Origin: an uncultured Dyadobacter sp.
GTDB taxonomy: Bacteria > Bacteroidota > Bacteroidia > Cytophagales > Spirosomataceae
Length of the DNA stretch: 40,893 nucleotides
Reading direction: 5' to 3'
Assembly: GCF_946482605.1 (NCBI RefSeq)
Contig: NZ_CAMLSE010000050.1
Coordinates: forward strand, 1-40,893
Shown here: positions 32,708 through 40,893 of the stretch, one piece after another
Numbering within the stretch: position 1 is the stretch's first letter
Layout: every line of letters starts with the position of its first letter
Made by a program: the position numbers and the translations under genes
The notes under the pieces: generated by a model
Seen by the model: only the letters and a program-made list of their open reading frames with translations
What the model was told of the DNA's origin: nothing
The model's database searches: none

Positions 32708-35164
32708 ATGAAGGTTCTTAAATTTGGCGGCACCTCTGTCGGATCGGTCGACAGCATCAAAACAGTAATCAGTATCCTCGAAGAAAACCTCTCAAAAGGT
32801 GAGCGCATCGCCGTGGTTTTTTCAGCCATGGGCGGTGTCACGAACAGGCTCATTGAGATTGGTAAGATGGCCGCCGCAGGCAATACGGACTATGTAGAAT
32901 TTTTGAAGGGAGTCGAGGAAAGGCACTTTGCAGTGGTGAGAGGACTTATTCCCGTGAAGAACCAAAGCAGCACTTTCGCGGCGGTCAGGGGGCTGTTCAA
33001 TGAGCTGGAAGATATCCTGAGGGGAGTCTCCTGGATCCGGGAGCTTTCGGAGCGGACGCTCGACCTTGTCATGAGTTTCGGAGAAAGGCTTTCGACGATG
33101 GTGATCACGGAAATCCTCAAAAGCAAAGGCATCGCGGCCGAGTTCTGCGACGCGCGGCAGGTGATCCGGACCAACGCCGCTTACGGCATGGGCGACGTCA
33201 ATTTTGAAGTGACCAACCATCTTATACTGGAACATTTTGCCAAAAGTACGGCGCTGCAATGCATTACCGGCTTTGTGGCATCCACGGCTGAAGGTGTTAC
33301 AACGACCCTCGGACGCGGCGGTTCCGATTATACGGCGTCCATTGTGGGTGCCGCGCTGGAAGCCGATTCCATCGAGATATGGACCGATGTTGATGGAATG
33401 ATGACCGCCGATCCGCGGAAGGTCGCGAATGCATTCACGATCCCGTCCATTTCCTATGCGGAGGCAATGGAACTCTCGCACTTTGGTGCCAAGGTGATTT
33501 ATCCGCCGAGTTTGCAACCGGCATTTGCCAGGAATATTACTCTGAAAGTTCTGAATACATTCAATACGGATTTTGAAGGGACATTTGTACAAAAATCCGC
33601 TAACGGCAAGGAGTATGCGATTACCGGGATTTCCTCCATTGACGAAATCGCGCTCGTCAATATCCAGGGCAGCGGGATGATCGGGGTTGCCGGAATTTCC
33701 GGGCGTTTGTTCACAGCCCTTTCCAATAATCATATCAGCGTTATCCTGATTTCGCAGGCATCTTCCGAGCATTCGATCTGTTTTTCGATCGATCCGAAGA
33801 ATGCGCAACGGGCCATCGACGTGCTGGAAAAAGAGTTCGCTATCGAAATCGGTCTGGGACATATCGACGGTATTTCGGTTGAGAAAAACCTGTCCATTGT
33901 AGCCATTGTGGGCGAGGGGATGAAGAAGAGTACCGGTGTTTCCGGAAAACTGTTCTCGGCGCTGGGGAAGAATGGTATCAATGTGGTTGCTACCGCCCAG
34001 GGTTCCTCGGAGCTGAATATTTCGGTGGTCATCGCAAAAAGTGATTTATCCAAAGCGCTGAATGCGATCCATGGTGTGTTCTTCCAGTCGGAAACGCGGT
34101 CGCTGAATCTGTTTATCGTGGGGGTAGGGCTCATCGGTGGAACGCTGATTGAACAAATCCGCAACCAGACGCAGTACCTGCGCGAAGAAAAGCTGCTGAA
34201 CCTGAACATCGCTGGTTTATCGAACACCAAGAAGATGCTGCTCGATGCGGATGGTATAAAGCCGGAAAACTGGCGCGACCGCGTCATGGACGAGGGCGTG
34301 AAAACCAGCCTGCCCGCATTCGTGCAACGCATGATTGAGCTGAACCTGCCCAACAGCGTTTTCGTGGATTGCACATCCGAAAAGGACATTGTGCAATATT
34401 ACCATATGCTGCTCGATGCCAGTATCAGCGTGGTTACGCCTAATAAAGTGGCCAATTCCGGCAGCTATTCGGAGTATATCGCATTGCAGCGCACCGCATT
34501 GCAGCGGGGTGTGAAGTTTTTGTATGAAACCAATGTCGGAGCAGGACTACCGATCATCAATACGATCCAGGGGCTCATGGCGAGTGGCGATAAGTTTTTG
34601 AAGATTGAGGCGATCCTTTCGGGAACGCTATCCTATATATTTAACAATTTTGGAGGCGAAAGCCGGTTTGTGGACATTGTGAAGGAGGCGAAAGCCAAAG
34701 GTTTCACGGAACCCGATCCCCGCGACGATCTGAGCGGCGCCGATGTGGGGCGTAAAATATTGATCCTCTCGCGGGAAGTGGGCGTGCCGTTGGAACCTGA
34801 GGAAGTGAAAATTTCACAGATCCTGCCTGGAAATTGCCTGAACGCGCCTACGGTAGATGCATTCTTCGGGGAGCTCGAAATTTCCAATGCCTACTTTGCA
34901 GATATGCAATCGGCAGCCGATGCCAAAGGTGAGAAATTGAGATACATTGCTACCCTGGAAAACGGCAAGGCCACCATCGAGCTGAAAACCGTGGATGCGT
35001 CGCATCCTTTTTACACGCTTTCGGGTAGTGATAACATCGTTTCATTCACGACCGAACGATATAAAGACCGTCCGCTGGTGATCAAAGGTCCGGGGGCTGG
35101 GGCTGAGGTAACAGCGTCGGGCGTGTTCGCGGATATCATGAGTATCAGTAGCTATTTGGGATAG
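32708..35164 (+). CDS. thrA: Bifunctional aspartokinase / homoserine dehydrogenase I
   Basis: 818 residues, the normal length for ThrA. The aspartokinase domain starts MKVLKFGGTSVGSVDS and contains TLGRGGSDYTASIVGAAL and the WTDVDGMMTADPR loop. Two ACT regulatory domains lie at about 310-460 (NIQGSGMIGVAGISGRLFTA; VAIVGEGMKKSTGVSGKLF). The homoserine dehydrogenase part starts near 467 with the nucleotide-binding FIVGVGLIGGTL, and has YETNVGAGLPIINTIQ and FTEPDPRDDLSGADVGRK. It catalyses the first and third steps of threonine/methionine synthesis and is probably feedback-inhibited by threonine. It leads an operon with the MNT-HEPN pair and thrB. Confidence 0.97.
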   Translation: MKVLKFGGTSVGSVDSIKTVISILEENLSKGERIAVVFSAMGGVTNRLIEIGKMAAAGNTDYVEFLKGVEERHFAVVRGLIPVKNQSSTFAAVRGLFNELEDILRGVSWIRELSERTLDLVMSFGERLSTMVITEILKSKGIAAEFCDARQVIRTNAAYGMGDVNFEVTNHLILEHFAKSTALQCITGFVASTAEGVTTTLGRGGSDYTASIVGAALEADSIEIWTDVDGMMTADPRKVANAFTIPSISYAEAMELSHFGAKVIYPPSLQPAFARNITLKVLNTFNTDFEGTFVQKSANGKEYAITGISSIDEIALVNIQGSGMIGVAGISGRLFTALSNNHISVILISQASSEHSICFSIDPKNAQRAIDVLEKEFAIEIGLGHIDGISVEKNLSIVAIVGEGMKKSTGVSGKLFSALGKNGINVVATAQGSSELNISVVIAKSDLSKALNAIHGVFFQSETRSLNLFIVGVGLIGGTLIEQIRNQTQYLREEKLLNLNIAGLSNTKKMLLDADGIKPENWRDRVMDEGVKTSLPAFVQRMIELNLPNSVFVDCTSEKDIVQYYHMLLDASISVVTPNKVANSGSYSEYIALQRTALQRGVKFLYETNVGAGLPIINTIQGLMASGDKFLKIEAILSGTLSYIFNNFGGESRFVDIVKEAKAKGFTEPDPRDDLSGADVGRKILILSREVGVPLEPEEVKISQILPGNCLNAPTVDAFFGELEISNAYFADMQSAADAKGEKLRYIATLENGKATIELKTVDASHPFYTLSGSDNIVSFTTERYKDRPLVIKGPGAGAEVTASGVFADIMSISSYLG

Positions 35165-35206
35165 AAGGAGTTAAATTGCCGGAGTTATTCTGATCCATTT
35201 GAAGCG

Positions 35207-35545
35207 ATGAGCAACAGGAAAGTACCGGAATCGATTGCTGCGCTGACGAAAGAGTTTGTCAGTGGTATCAGCGCCCTTTACGGCCAAAGGCTCGACAAAA
35301 TCGTTCTTTTCGGCTCCTATGCGCGCGGGGAGCAGCATGAAGATTCTGATGTGGATTTTCTGGTGGTTTTGAATGATGAAAATATAAATGCATTTGCAGA
35401 AATAAGTCGAATGTCGGGCATTAGTGCTTCGCTTGGGCTGAAATATGATTTTTGGATATCAACGGTTCCTATTTCGACACAAAAGTTGCTTCAAGGTCAA
35501 GCGGCTTTGACTATTCATGTCCGTAATGAAGGAATCGTTGTATGA
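35207..35545 (+). CDS. MNT-type nucleotidyltransferase (antitoxin-like)
   Basis: 112 residues. The minimal nucleotidyltransferase motif is complete: FGSYARGEQHEDSDVDF (G36, S37, then D48 and D50), with a third acidic residue probably D81 in LKYDFWIS. MNT proteins of this kind pair with HEPN ribonuclease-like proteins; in characterised MntA-HepT systems the MNT partner AMPylates the HEPN toxin to silence it. The stop codon overlaps the ATG of the HEPN gene as ATGA. The pair is unusual in sitting inside the thr operon, 42 nt after thrA. Confidence 0.85.
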   Translation: MSNRKVPESIAALTKEFVSGISALYGQRLDKIVLFGSYARGEQHEDSDVDFLVVLNDENINAFAEISRMSGISASLGLKYDFWISTVPISTQKLLQGQAALTIHVRNEGIVV

Positions 35546-35935
35546 CAGAACTAACCGCAGGCCGTATTATGCAAAAAGGCCGCGGATTGTTTGGACGAGA
35601 GTAAAGGTTCATACGAACTCAGGCTTTACGAGGCTTGCGTTAATCGTGCTTACTATACTATGTTCCATTCGATCCAGGCCCTGTTTTTCGTTTCAGGTGT
35701 GAAAACCAAAACCCATACCGGAGCACTCTATAAGTTTCGAGAAATGTACCTGAAGACTGGTTGTCTGGATGTTTCGTTAAACATTAGACTGCAAAGGACA
35801 TTCGAAAAGAGAAATTTTGGAGATTATGACTATGATGAAGTGGCAGAGCACGATGCATTAGAATCGATGGGTGACGCAATTGTGTTTTTTGAGGCTGTCC
35901 TTCTATACTTAAAAGAAAACAACCATTTACAGTGA
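35542..35935 (+). pseudogene. HEPN-domain protein (toxin-like), frameshifted near the start
   Basis: From ATG 35542 the frame reads MTELTAGRIMQK and soon stops at about 35604. One base further on, the frame continues with AADCLDESKGSYELRLYEAC and a full HEPN domain (VNRAYYTMFHSIQALFF, then RNFGDYDYDEVAEHDALES) to the TGA at 35933. Removing one A from the five-A run at 35573-35577 restores a 130-residue UPF0332-like HEPN protein. A TTG at 35591 could start a 114-residue product lacking helix 1. I see no tight RX4-6H ribonuclease motif; the region has R-x12-H. The stop overlaps the GTG start of thrB. It may be a decaying toxin, a phase-variable one or a sequence error. Confidence 0.75.
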
Positions 35936-36861
35936 ATTCAGTAAAAGCTTTTGCGCCGGCGACAGTCGCTAATGTGTCGTGTGGGTTTGATATTTTTGGT
36001 TTTGCAATCCAGGAGCCGGGTGATACGGTCGAATTAACCAAGCGGGACGAACCGGGCGTAGTCATTACGGAAATTACAGGTGATGAGGGAAGGTTGCCGC
36101 GACAGGCAGAGAAGAACTCCGTGACGGTGGTAATGCTGGCTTTGCTGAAACATTTGGGTATCAAAGATCTTGGCTGCGAGGTGGTTTTGAACAAAAATAT
36201 GCCGCTTGGAAGTGGAATGGGGTCGAGTGCGGCGAGTGCGGTGGCTGGCGTGGTGGCAATGAACGAATTGCTGGGTAACCCGTTAAGCCGCAAAGAACTG
36301 CTGCCTTTCGCGATGGAGGGAGAGCGCATGGCGTCCGGTTCGGCGCATGCGGACAATGTGGGTCCATCGCTGCTGGGAGGGTTTGTTGTTATCCGAAGCT
36401 ATAACCCGCTTGATATCTTTACGATCCCGGTCCCGGACGATCTGTACTGCACGCTTGTGCATCCCGATATCGAGATCAATACCAAAGACGCGCGCTTCAT
36501 TTTGCGCAACGAGGTTTCTCTGAAAAATACAATCGCTCAAATGGGTAATGTGGCCGGCTTAGTAGCCGGGCTTATGAAAGCGGATTATGAGTTGATCAGC
36601 CGTTCGATGGTAGATGTGATCATCGAACCCGTTCGGTCGATCCTGATCCCTGAGTTTAAAAATGTAAAACAGTCGGCTATTTCAAATGGTGCGCTGGGAT
36701 GCAGTATTTCGGGTTCGGGGCCATCGATGTTTGCATTGAGCCGAGGAATCGAGGATGCAAAAAATGCCGGGAAGGCCATGCAGGAACGTTTTGCAAGTGT
36801 GGGTATCGAATCGGCGGTGCATGTGTCGGGCATTAACCAGGGCGGGGCGGTGATATTATGA
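35932..36861 (+). CDS. thrB: Homoserine kinase
   Basis: 309 residues from a GTG start that overlaps the HEPN stop codon (GTGA). GHMP-kinase motifs: VKAFAPATVANVSCGFDIFG at the N-terminus, the phosphate-binding PLGSGMGSSAASAVAG near 91-106, and GCSISGSGPSMFAL near the end. It phosphorylates homoserine for threonine synthesis. The start codon overlap implies that thrB translation is coupled to the HEPN reading frame. thrC is not in the window; an A-type Fe-S protein follows instead. Confidence 0.96.
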   Translation: MNSVKAFAPATVANVSCGFDIFGFAIQEPGDTVELTKRDEPGVVITEITGDEGRLPRQAEKNSVTVVMLALLKHLGIKDLGCEVVLNKNMPLGSGMGSSAASAVAGVVAMNELLGNPLSRKELLPFAMEGERMASGSAHADNVGPSLLGGFVVIRSYNPLDIFTIPVPDDLYCTLVHPDIEINTKDARFILRNEVSLKNTIAQMGNVAGLVAGLMKADYELISRSMVDVIIEPVRSILIPEFKNVKQSAISNGALGCSISGSGPSMFALSRGIEDAKNAGKAMQERFASVGIESAVHVSGINQGGAVIL

Positions 36862-36892
36862 TGATTGAATGATTGAATGACCGAATGAATTG
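36861..36892. repeat. 8-nt tandem repeat after thrB
   Basis: Four consecutive units ATGATTGA, ATGATTGA, ATGACCGA, ATGAATTG start at the last base of the thrB stop codon. The second half of the gap to 36971 shows nothing further. Confidence 0.75.
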
Positions 36893-36971
36893 GGCGTTTT
36901 TTGAGTGAGATGTGAACTTTCAGGTCGTTCTGGTATGTTAATTGGAACAGGTAATAAAACACATTAAGACG

Positions 36972-37298
36972 ATGGTTACGGTAAGCGATACAGCCAAAAA
37001 TAAAATTGTTGAACTCCGCAAAGCCGACGGGTTTGAAGAGGACTATCAGATCCGGGTAGGTGTACTGGGAGGCGGTTGTTCCGGTTTGACATACAATCTG
37101 GAATTCAATTCCGAATCGAAGCCCAATGATATGGTTTTCGAGGACAAAGGAGTGAAGATCATCGTAGACAAAAAGAGCCTTCTGTACCTGGCCGGGACGA
37201 CCCTCGATTTTAGCGACGGACTGAACGGGAAAGGTTTTCAGTTCATCAATCCCAACGCTACCCGCACCTGCGGATGCGGGGAAAGCTTCGCAGTTTAG
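36972..37298 (+). CDS. HesB/IscA/SufA family iron-sulfur cluster carrier
   Basis: 108 residues from ATG 36972 (ten codons inside the longer open frame, where similarity begins: MVTVSDTAKNKIVELRK). The three ligand cysteines are present: GGGCSGLTY and, near the C-terminus, RTCGCGESF. The family carries [2Fe-2S]/[4Fe-4S] clusters to target enzymes. It follows thrB in the same direction and ends the operon before a strong terminator. A metabolic link to threonine synthesis is not obvious. Confidence 0.93.
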   Translation: MVTVSDTAKNKIVELRKADGFEEDYQIRVGVLGGGCSGLTYNLEFNSESKPNDMVFEDKGVKIIVDKKSLLYLAGTTLDFSDGLNGKGFQFINPNATRTCGCGESFAV

Positions 37299-37324
37299 TT
37301 AAATTATTAAAATATTTTATTTTG

Positions 37325-37361
37325 AAAAAACGCGCTCCGAAATCCGGAGCGCGTTTTTTTT
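37325..37361. terminator. Strong terminator after the Fe-S carrier gene
   Basis: CGCGCTCCG (37331-37339) and CGGAGCGCG (37345-37353) pair perfectly, with six A before and eight T after, allowing use in both directions. Confidence 0.95.
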
Positions 37362-37431
37362 ATCGTTTTGAATGGGTTTATTTTGAACCGTTTTTTACAC
37401 ACCACATGAAGGAACGTTTAAATCCAATTGA

Positions 37432-38331
37432 ATGAAACCAACTCTTTTGATTTTGGCTGCCGGTATCGGTAGCAGGTACGGAGGTATCAAGCAGCTCGAC
37501 CAGTTCGGTCCTAACGGAGAAACGATCATCGATTATTCTTTATACGACGCCATCCGGGCCGGTTTCGGAAAGGTAGTTTTTATAGTACGTCAGGAGATCA
37601 AGGATAGTGCAGAAGCGATTTTCGCGCCCAAACTCAAAGGAAAGATCGATTTCGATTTCGCCATTCAGGGGGTTCAATCTTATGTTCCGGAAGATCTGGG
37701 CGTGGTAGAACGTACTAAGCCCTGGGGAACGGGTCACGCCACACTCTGCGCCTGGGAACAGACGGATACACCTTTTGCCGTCATTAATGCCGACGACTTT
37801 TATGGCCGCGATGCGTTCGAGACGATGGCTAGCTTTCTGCAAAACGATACCAACGACAAGCAGCACGCCATGATCGGATACGAGCTGAAACGCACGCTTT
37901 CCGAAAATGGTACCGTTTCACGGGGTGTATGCGTAGAACGTGACGATCACAATTTGGATTCTGTTGTAGAGCGCACCAAGATTTTTGAAGAAAACGGCGT
38001 AATTTATTTCGAAGAAGGCGAAACCCGCACCGAGCTGGCTCCGGAAACACCGGTTTCCATGAACTTCTGGGGTTTCAAACCATCCATGTTCCCCATTACC
38101 AAGGATCTTTTCGAAAAGTATGCGCGGGAGAATATCGATACTCCGAAAGCAGAGTTTTACATCCCGACCGTCATGACGCACATTATCAAAGGCGGCCTCG
38201 GCGACTGTCGGGTCTTCCGCATCGCCTCCGACTGGTTCGGAGTGACTTATCCCGAGGATAAACCGACGGTGCAGGCGTCGTTGAATGCGCTGCACGAGGC
38301 AGGGGTGTATCCCGGGAAGTTGTGGGATTAG
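37432..38331 (+). CDS. Sugar-phosphate nucleotidyltransferase family protein
   Basis: 299 residues with the NTP_transferase fold. The N-terminal signature is LLILAAGIGSRYGGIKQLD, a variant of the usual GGxGTRL loop. It continues with KPWGTGHATLCAWE and the metal-binding region AVINADDFYGRDAF, then MNFWGFKPSMFP and KAEFYIPTVM. It should form a nucleotide-sugar from NTP and a sugar phosphate, but the exact sugar is uncertain. It stands alone between two strong terminators; its promoter is not clear in the AT-rich 70 bases upstream. Confidence 0.82.
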   Translation: MKPTLLILAAGIGSRYGGIKQLDQFGPNGETIIDYSLYDAIRAGFGKVVFIVRQEIKDSAEAIFAPKLKGKIDFDFAIQGVQSYVPEDLGVVERTKPWGTGHATLCAWEQTDTPFAVINADDFYGRDAFETMASFLQNDTNDKQHAMIGYELKRTLSENGTVSRGVCVERDDHNLDSVVERTKIFEENGVIYFEEGETRTELAPETPVSMNFWGFKPSMFPITKDLFEKYARENIDTPKAEFYIPTVMTHIIKGGLGDCRVFRIASDWFGVTYPEDKPTVQASLNALHEAGVYPGKLWD

Positions 38332-38344
38332 ATGGTAAAGTCTT

Positions 38345-38393
38345 AACAAACAGAACGCCGCTATTGATGATCAGTAGCGGCGTTCTGTTTGTT
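38345..38393. terminator. Convergent bidirectional terminator
   Basis: The 19-nt arms 38345-38363 and 38375-38393 are perfect inverted copies (core AGAACGCCGCTA) around an 11-nt loop. The hairpin lies between the stops of the nucleotidyltransferase (+) and FG-GAP (-) genes. Confidence 0.93.
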
Positions 38394-38401
38394 TGATACT
38401 C

Positions 38402-40893
38402 TTACTTGTTAATCAATATTTTACGGGTTGTCTGTAATCCATCTTGATTCGTGATCACCAGGAAATACACGCCTGCCGGAAGCTTGCTGGTATCAACGGA
38501 CTTTTGCAATCCTGACTGCTGGTAAACCGCTACACCATTTGATGTGAGGATTTTGGTGCTCTGAATGTCACTAAAATTTCGGATGTCGATATTGAGCCGG
38601 TCGCTGGCCGGGTTCGGGAATACACTAATACTTGCATTCCACTTTTCGGTGTCCGCCATCATAGCCTTCCTTTTAATGGTCTCCGACATATCATTCGCCA
38701 CTTCCTCCGGCACAGGCGCCGTGCTGTTGCCCATCAGATAAGCCGGCAGGTAACGCCAGGGCCCATACGCTTGTCCGGTCAATGCCAATACCGGATCATA
38801 TTTTACCCGCACCCTTACTTTGGTGGAAGGTCCCTGCTTGTTGATGAGGTTTTTCAGTTCCACCCCATTTGTCCCCAGGCTGGTGTAGGCATTTTGTGCC
38901 CCTGTAAATTGGGTACTATTGGTAATGGCGTTGTTGCTGCCCTTTGAAAAGCCTTGATTTGATGGTTTTGTCTCCCATACCAGTTTACCCTTGTTTCGGC
39001 CGAGGAAAGATTTGGCAAACAGGCCCGCGCCGAAGTTGTTTAAGGGGAATTGGGTATGGTTGATGGGAGTTGTTAGGTCGGAGGAGTTGTAGAGGCGGAG
39101 GTTGTTGCGGGTACCTAGGGTGCTGTTGCCATAATAGACGGACGCTTTCCCCTCATTTAATTGGCCGTTGTCGTACAGGTAGGCGCCTGTGATGAGGTCA
39201 CTATATCCATCACCATTGATATCACCCGCAGCAGCTACTGCTGCCCCCAAATAGGCACTATCTTGATCCAGCTCAATCCGAAAGTTGTAGCCATTTAAAA
39301 TTCCGGTGGCGGAACCAAGGTACAAATTGACCGCTCCCTTCTTTTTTTGCCCATTTGAATATCCGGGTCCGCCGACAAGCAAATCACCATAACCATCCCC
39401 ATTCACATCACCGGCGGACGAAACTATATAGAAATTGCCGTGATTGACATTGCCTTCTAAAATCGTGGGGTTGTTAACAATGCCAGAGATAGAGCCGTAA
39501 TAGACGTACACTGCTCCTTCGTAAAACTGCCCATTCTGGTATAAATACGAGCCGCCCACAATATCGCCAAAACCGTCACCGTTGATATCGCCCGCAGTGG
39601 AAACGGATGAGCCAAATAGTGTGACAGCAATGTTGCTCTGAAGAATGACTGGATTTGTTGAGTCTATTCCGTTGGCTGAACCATAAAAAACAAATATGGC
39701 TCCCTCCCATGCTTCCACTTCGCTGTAATAGGAGTCTCCGACAATCACATCATCATATCCATCAGAATTGAAATCCTCACCTCCCGAAACCGAACAACCA
39801 AAGTAAAATCCAATTTGGGGGCCGTCGATCGTCAAAGGCATATCGTTAATTCCAGACGCCGTTCCATAGAATATATGCGTGCGCCCTTCATTCTCATTTG
39901 ACAATGGATCCCAATCGTATTCGGGTTCACCAACAATGATATCGCCATATCCATCGCTATTTGCGTCTCCGGCAGATGCAACATCAAGTCCAAATTTCGC
40001 TTTCAGTTGTGTTCCACTAATAATCAAATTCGGAATTTTGATGACGCCCTGCGGAGAGCCATGAAATACCATCATGGCACCTTCATCAGCATTTGGTTGG
40101 CTCACATCATAGTATGGTATGCCGACCACTACATCTCCGTACCCATCGCCATTGATATCACATGCCGCTGCGGAATTCAGTCCTGCAAGCTTTTGATTGC
40201 TTTCCAGAACAGTCTCAGCTATTGTCGATATGCCGGTGTAAGAACCATGGTATATAAACGCTGCACCTTCCTCAGACTCACCTCCATCGAATTTATTGGC
40301 AATGATAATCACATCCCCAAACCCATCCCCATTCACGTCCCCGGCGCTAGACACCGACCAGCCAAATTGAATGCCGGGCAGATTCATATCTAAATGCGTG
40401 ACGACCGTCTCTTTAATACTTCTTCCTCCCCCGAACCACACAAACGCCGCCCCCTCATCCTGCTGCCCATGATCATAGGCATAAGAACCCGCAATGATGT
40501 CGCTGTACCCATCCCCGTTGATGTCGCCGGCTGAGGCCACATTGTAACCGACGTAACCGTCTATTTGCTCTCCCTCTATGGCCGATATCGGATTGGGATC
40601 CAGGCCATTGCTTCGGCCCTGGTAAACGTAGATCATTCCTTCGTCCTTCTGACCATTGTCGTACAGGTATGCACCGATGATTACGTCGGCAAATCCATCG
40701 CCGTTGACATCGCCGGCACAAGCTACCGAATGTCCCATCCGGGACTCTGCCTGGTTCGCTTCCAGGATCAGCGCGGGCTGTACCGCCAGTCCGGTGTTGC
40801 TGCCGTAGTGGATAAAAGCAACGCCCTCCGCATATTGGCCCTTGGTATACAGCGGGGCGCCGAGGACGACATCGCCGAATCCATCCCCGTTGA
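38402..40893 (-). CDS. FG-GAP repeat surface protein with T9SS sorting domain (5' end outside window)
   Basis: The minus-strand frame is open to the window edge, so the N-terminus is missing; about 830 residues remain. Ten FG-GAP/integrin-like repeats are visible, each with a calcium-loop motif such as AGDVNGDGFADVIIGA, at roughly 60-75 residue spacing. Two are degenerate (AGDANSDGYGDI, GEDFNSDGYDDV). The repeats should form beta-propellers. After a linker come about 75 residues beginning SISVFPNPASDRLNIDI and ending QTTRKILINK, a type A T9SS C-terminal sorting domain. The protein is thus exported across the outer membrane and probably surface-anchored or released; its ligand is unknown. Confidence 0.92.
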   Translation of the reverse strand, partial: NGDGFGDVVLGAPLYTKGQYAEGVAFIHYGSNTGLAVQPALILEANQAESRMGHSVACAGDVNGDGFADVIIGAYLYDNGQKDEGMIYVYQGRSNGLDPNPISAIEGEQIDGYVGYNVASAGDINGDGYSDIIAGSYAYDHGQQDEGAAFVWFGGGRSIKETVVTHLDMNLPGIQFGWSVSSAGDVNGDGFGDVIIIANKFDGGESEEGAAFIYHGSYTGISTIAETVLESNQKLAGLNSAAACDINGDGYGDVVVGIPYYDVSQPNADEGAMMVFHGSPQGVIKIPNLIISGTQLKAKFGLDVASAGDANSDGYGDIIVGEPEYDWDPLSNENEGRTHIFYGTASGINDMPLTIDGPQIGFYFGCSVSGGEDFNSDGYDDVIVGDSYYSEVEAWEGAIFVFYGSANGIDSTNPVILQSNIAVTLFGSSVSTAGDINGDGFGDIVGGSYLYQNGQFYEGAVYVYYGSISGIVNNPTILEGNVNHGNFYIVSSAGDVNGDGYGDLLVGGPGYSNGQKKKGAVNLYLGSATGILNGYNFRIELDQDSAYLGAAVAAAGDINGDGYSDLITGAYLYDNGQLNEGKASVYYGNSTLGTRNNLRLYNSSDLTTPINHTQFPLNNFGAGLFAKSFLGRNKGKLVWETKPSNQGFSKGSNNAITNSTQFTGAQNAYTSLGTNGVELKNLINKQGPSTKVRVRVKYDPVLALTGQAYGPWRYLPAYLMGNSTAPVPEEVANDMSETIKRKAMMADTEKWNASISVFPNPASDRLNIDIRNFSDIQSTKILTSNGVAVYQQSGLQKSVDTSKLPAGVYFLVITNQDGLQTTRKILINK

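Noticed and set aside
32822..33862. 346-codon minus-strand open frame opposite thrA
   Set aside because: It is a shadow of the aspartokinase coding frame without recognisable motifs or promoter.

Overview
The window looks like chromosome from a Bacteroidota member of the Cytophagales, most like Dyadobacter or a relative. Pointers are about 50% G+C, almost no Shine-Dalgarno sites, promoter -7 boxes of the TAnnTTTG type, a type IX secretion C-terminal sorting domain, and family content typical of that group (DUF1080, ThuA, DUF4432, DUF4136, DUF6932 and DUF6934 proteins). The genus is inferred, not proven.

Positions 1-14488 hold a co-directional carbohydrate catabolic cluster. It has a GH130-like protein (cut by the window start), an exported DUF1080 protein, a tagatose-3-epimerase-like TIM barrel, an exported ThuA-like protein, an IolE-like TIM barrel, an alpha/beta hydrolase, a DUF4432 mutarotase-like protein, a cupin sugar isomerase, a third TIM barrel, a Gfo/Idh/MocA dehydrogenase and a complete ribose-type ABC importer (ATPase, permease, lipoprotein binding protein). 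A Tat-exported Gfo/Idh protein follows at 15989-17356. The set resembles pathways that cleave glycosides after oxidising the sugar at C3. Many gaps in the cluster hold hairpins built from 7-nt units of consensus RGCYKAH.

Positions 14489-15900 are an accessory patch at the 3' end of the binding-protein gene. On the + strand lie a DUF6932 nucleotidyltransferase-fold gene (frameshifted) and a 68-aa partner; on the - strand lie a DUF6934 gene and a 49-aa partner. Both pairs join by 4-nt ATGA overlaps. The + pair is bracketed by a 62-bp imperfect direct repeat of the binding-protein 3' end. Both pairs are toxin-antitoxin-like in layout and are the best candidates for undescribed systems. A HigA-like antitoxin tail (18295-18394) is a further remnant.

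Positions 17666-26529 hold a DUF4136 lipoprotein, then an efflux locus on the - strand: TolC-like outer-membrane protein, followed by one 1452-aa ORF joining an RND pump to a periplasmic adaptor. A divergent OmpR-type regulator and histidine kinase lie beside it, with a perfect 15-bp inverted repeat in the shared promoter region.

Positions 26542-32378 hold a thioredoxin-fold protein without CxxC, a YdiJ-like FAD/Fe-S dehydrogenase, a small membrane protein and an outer-membrane barrel protein. Positions 32708-37298 hold thrA, an MNT-HEPN pair (HEPN frameshifted) wedged in front of thrB with overlapping start/stop codons, thrB and an A-type Fe-S carrier. A sugar nucleotidyltransferase and a convergent FG-GAP/T9SS surface protein (cut by the window end) close the window. 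I saw no rRNA, tRNA, CRISPR array or intact transposase.
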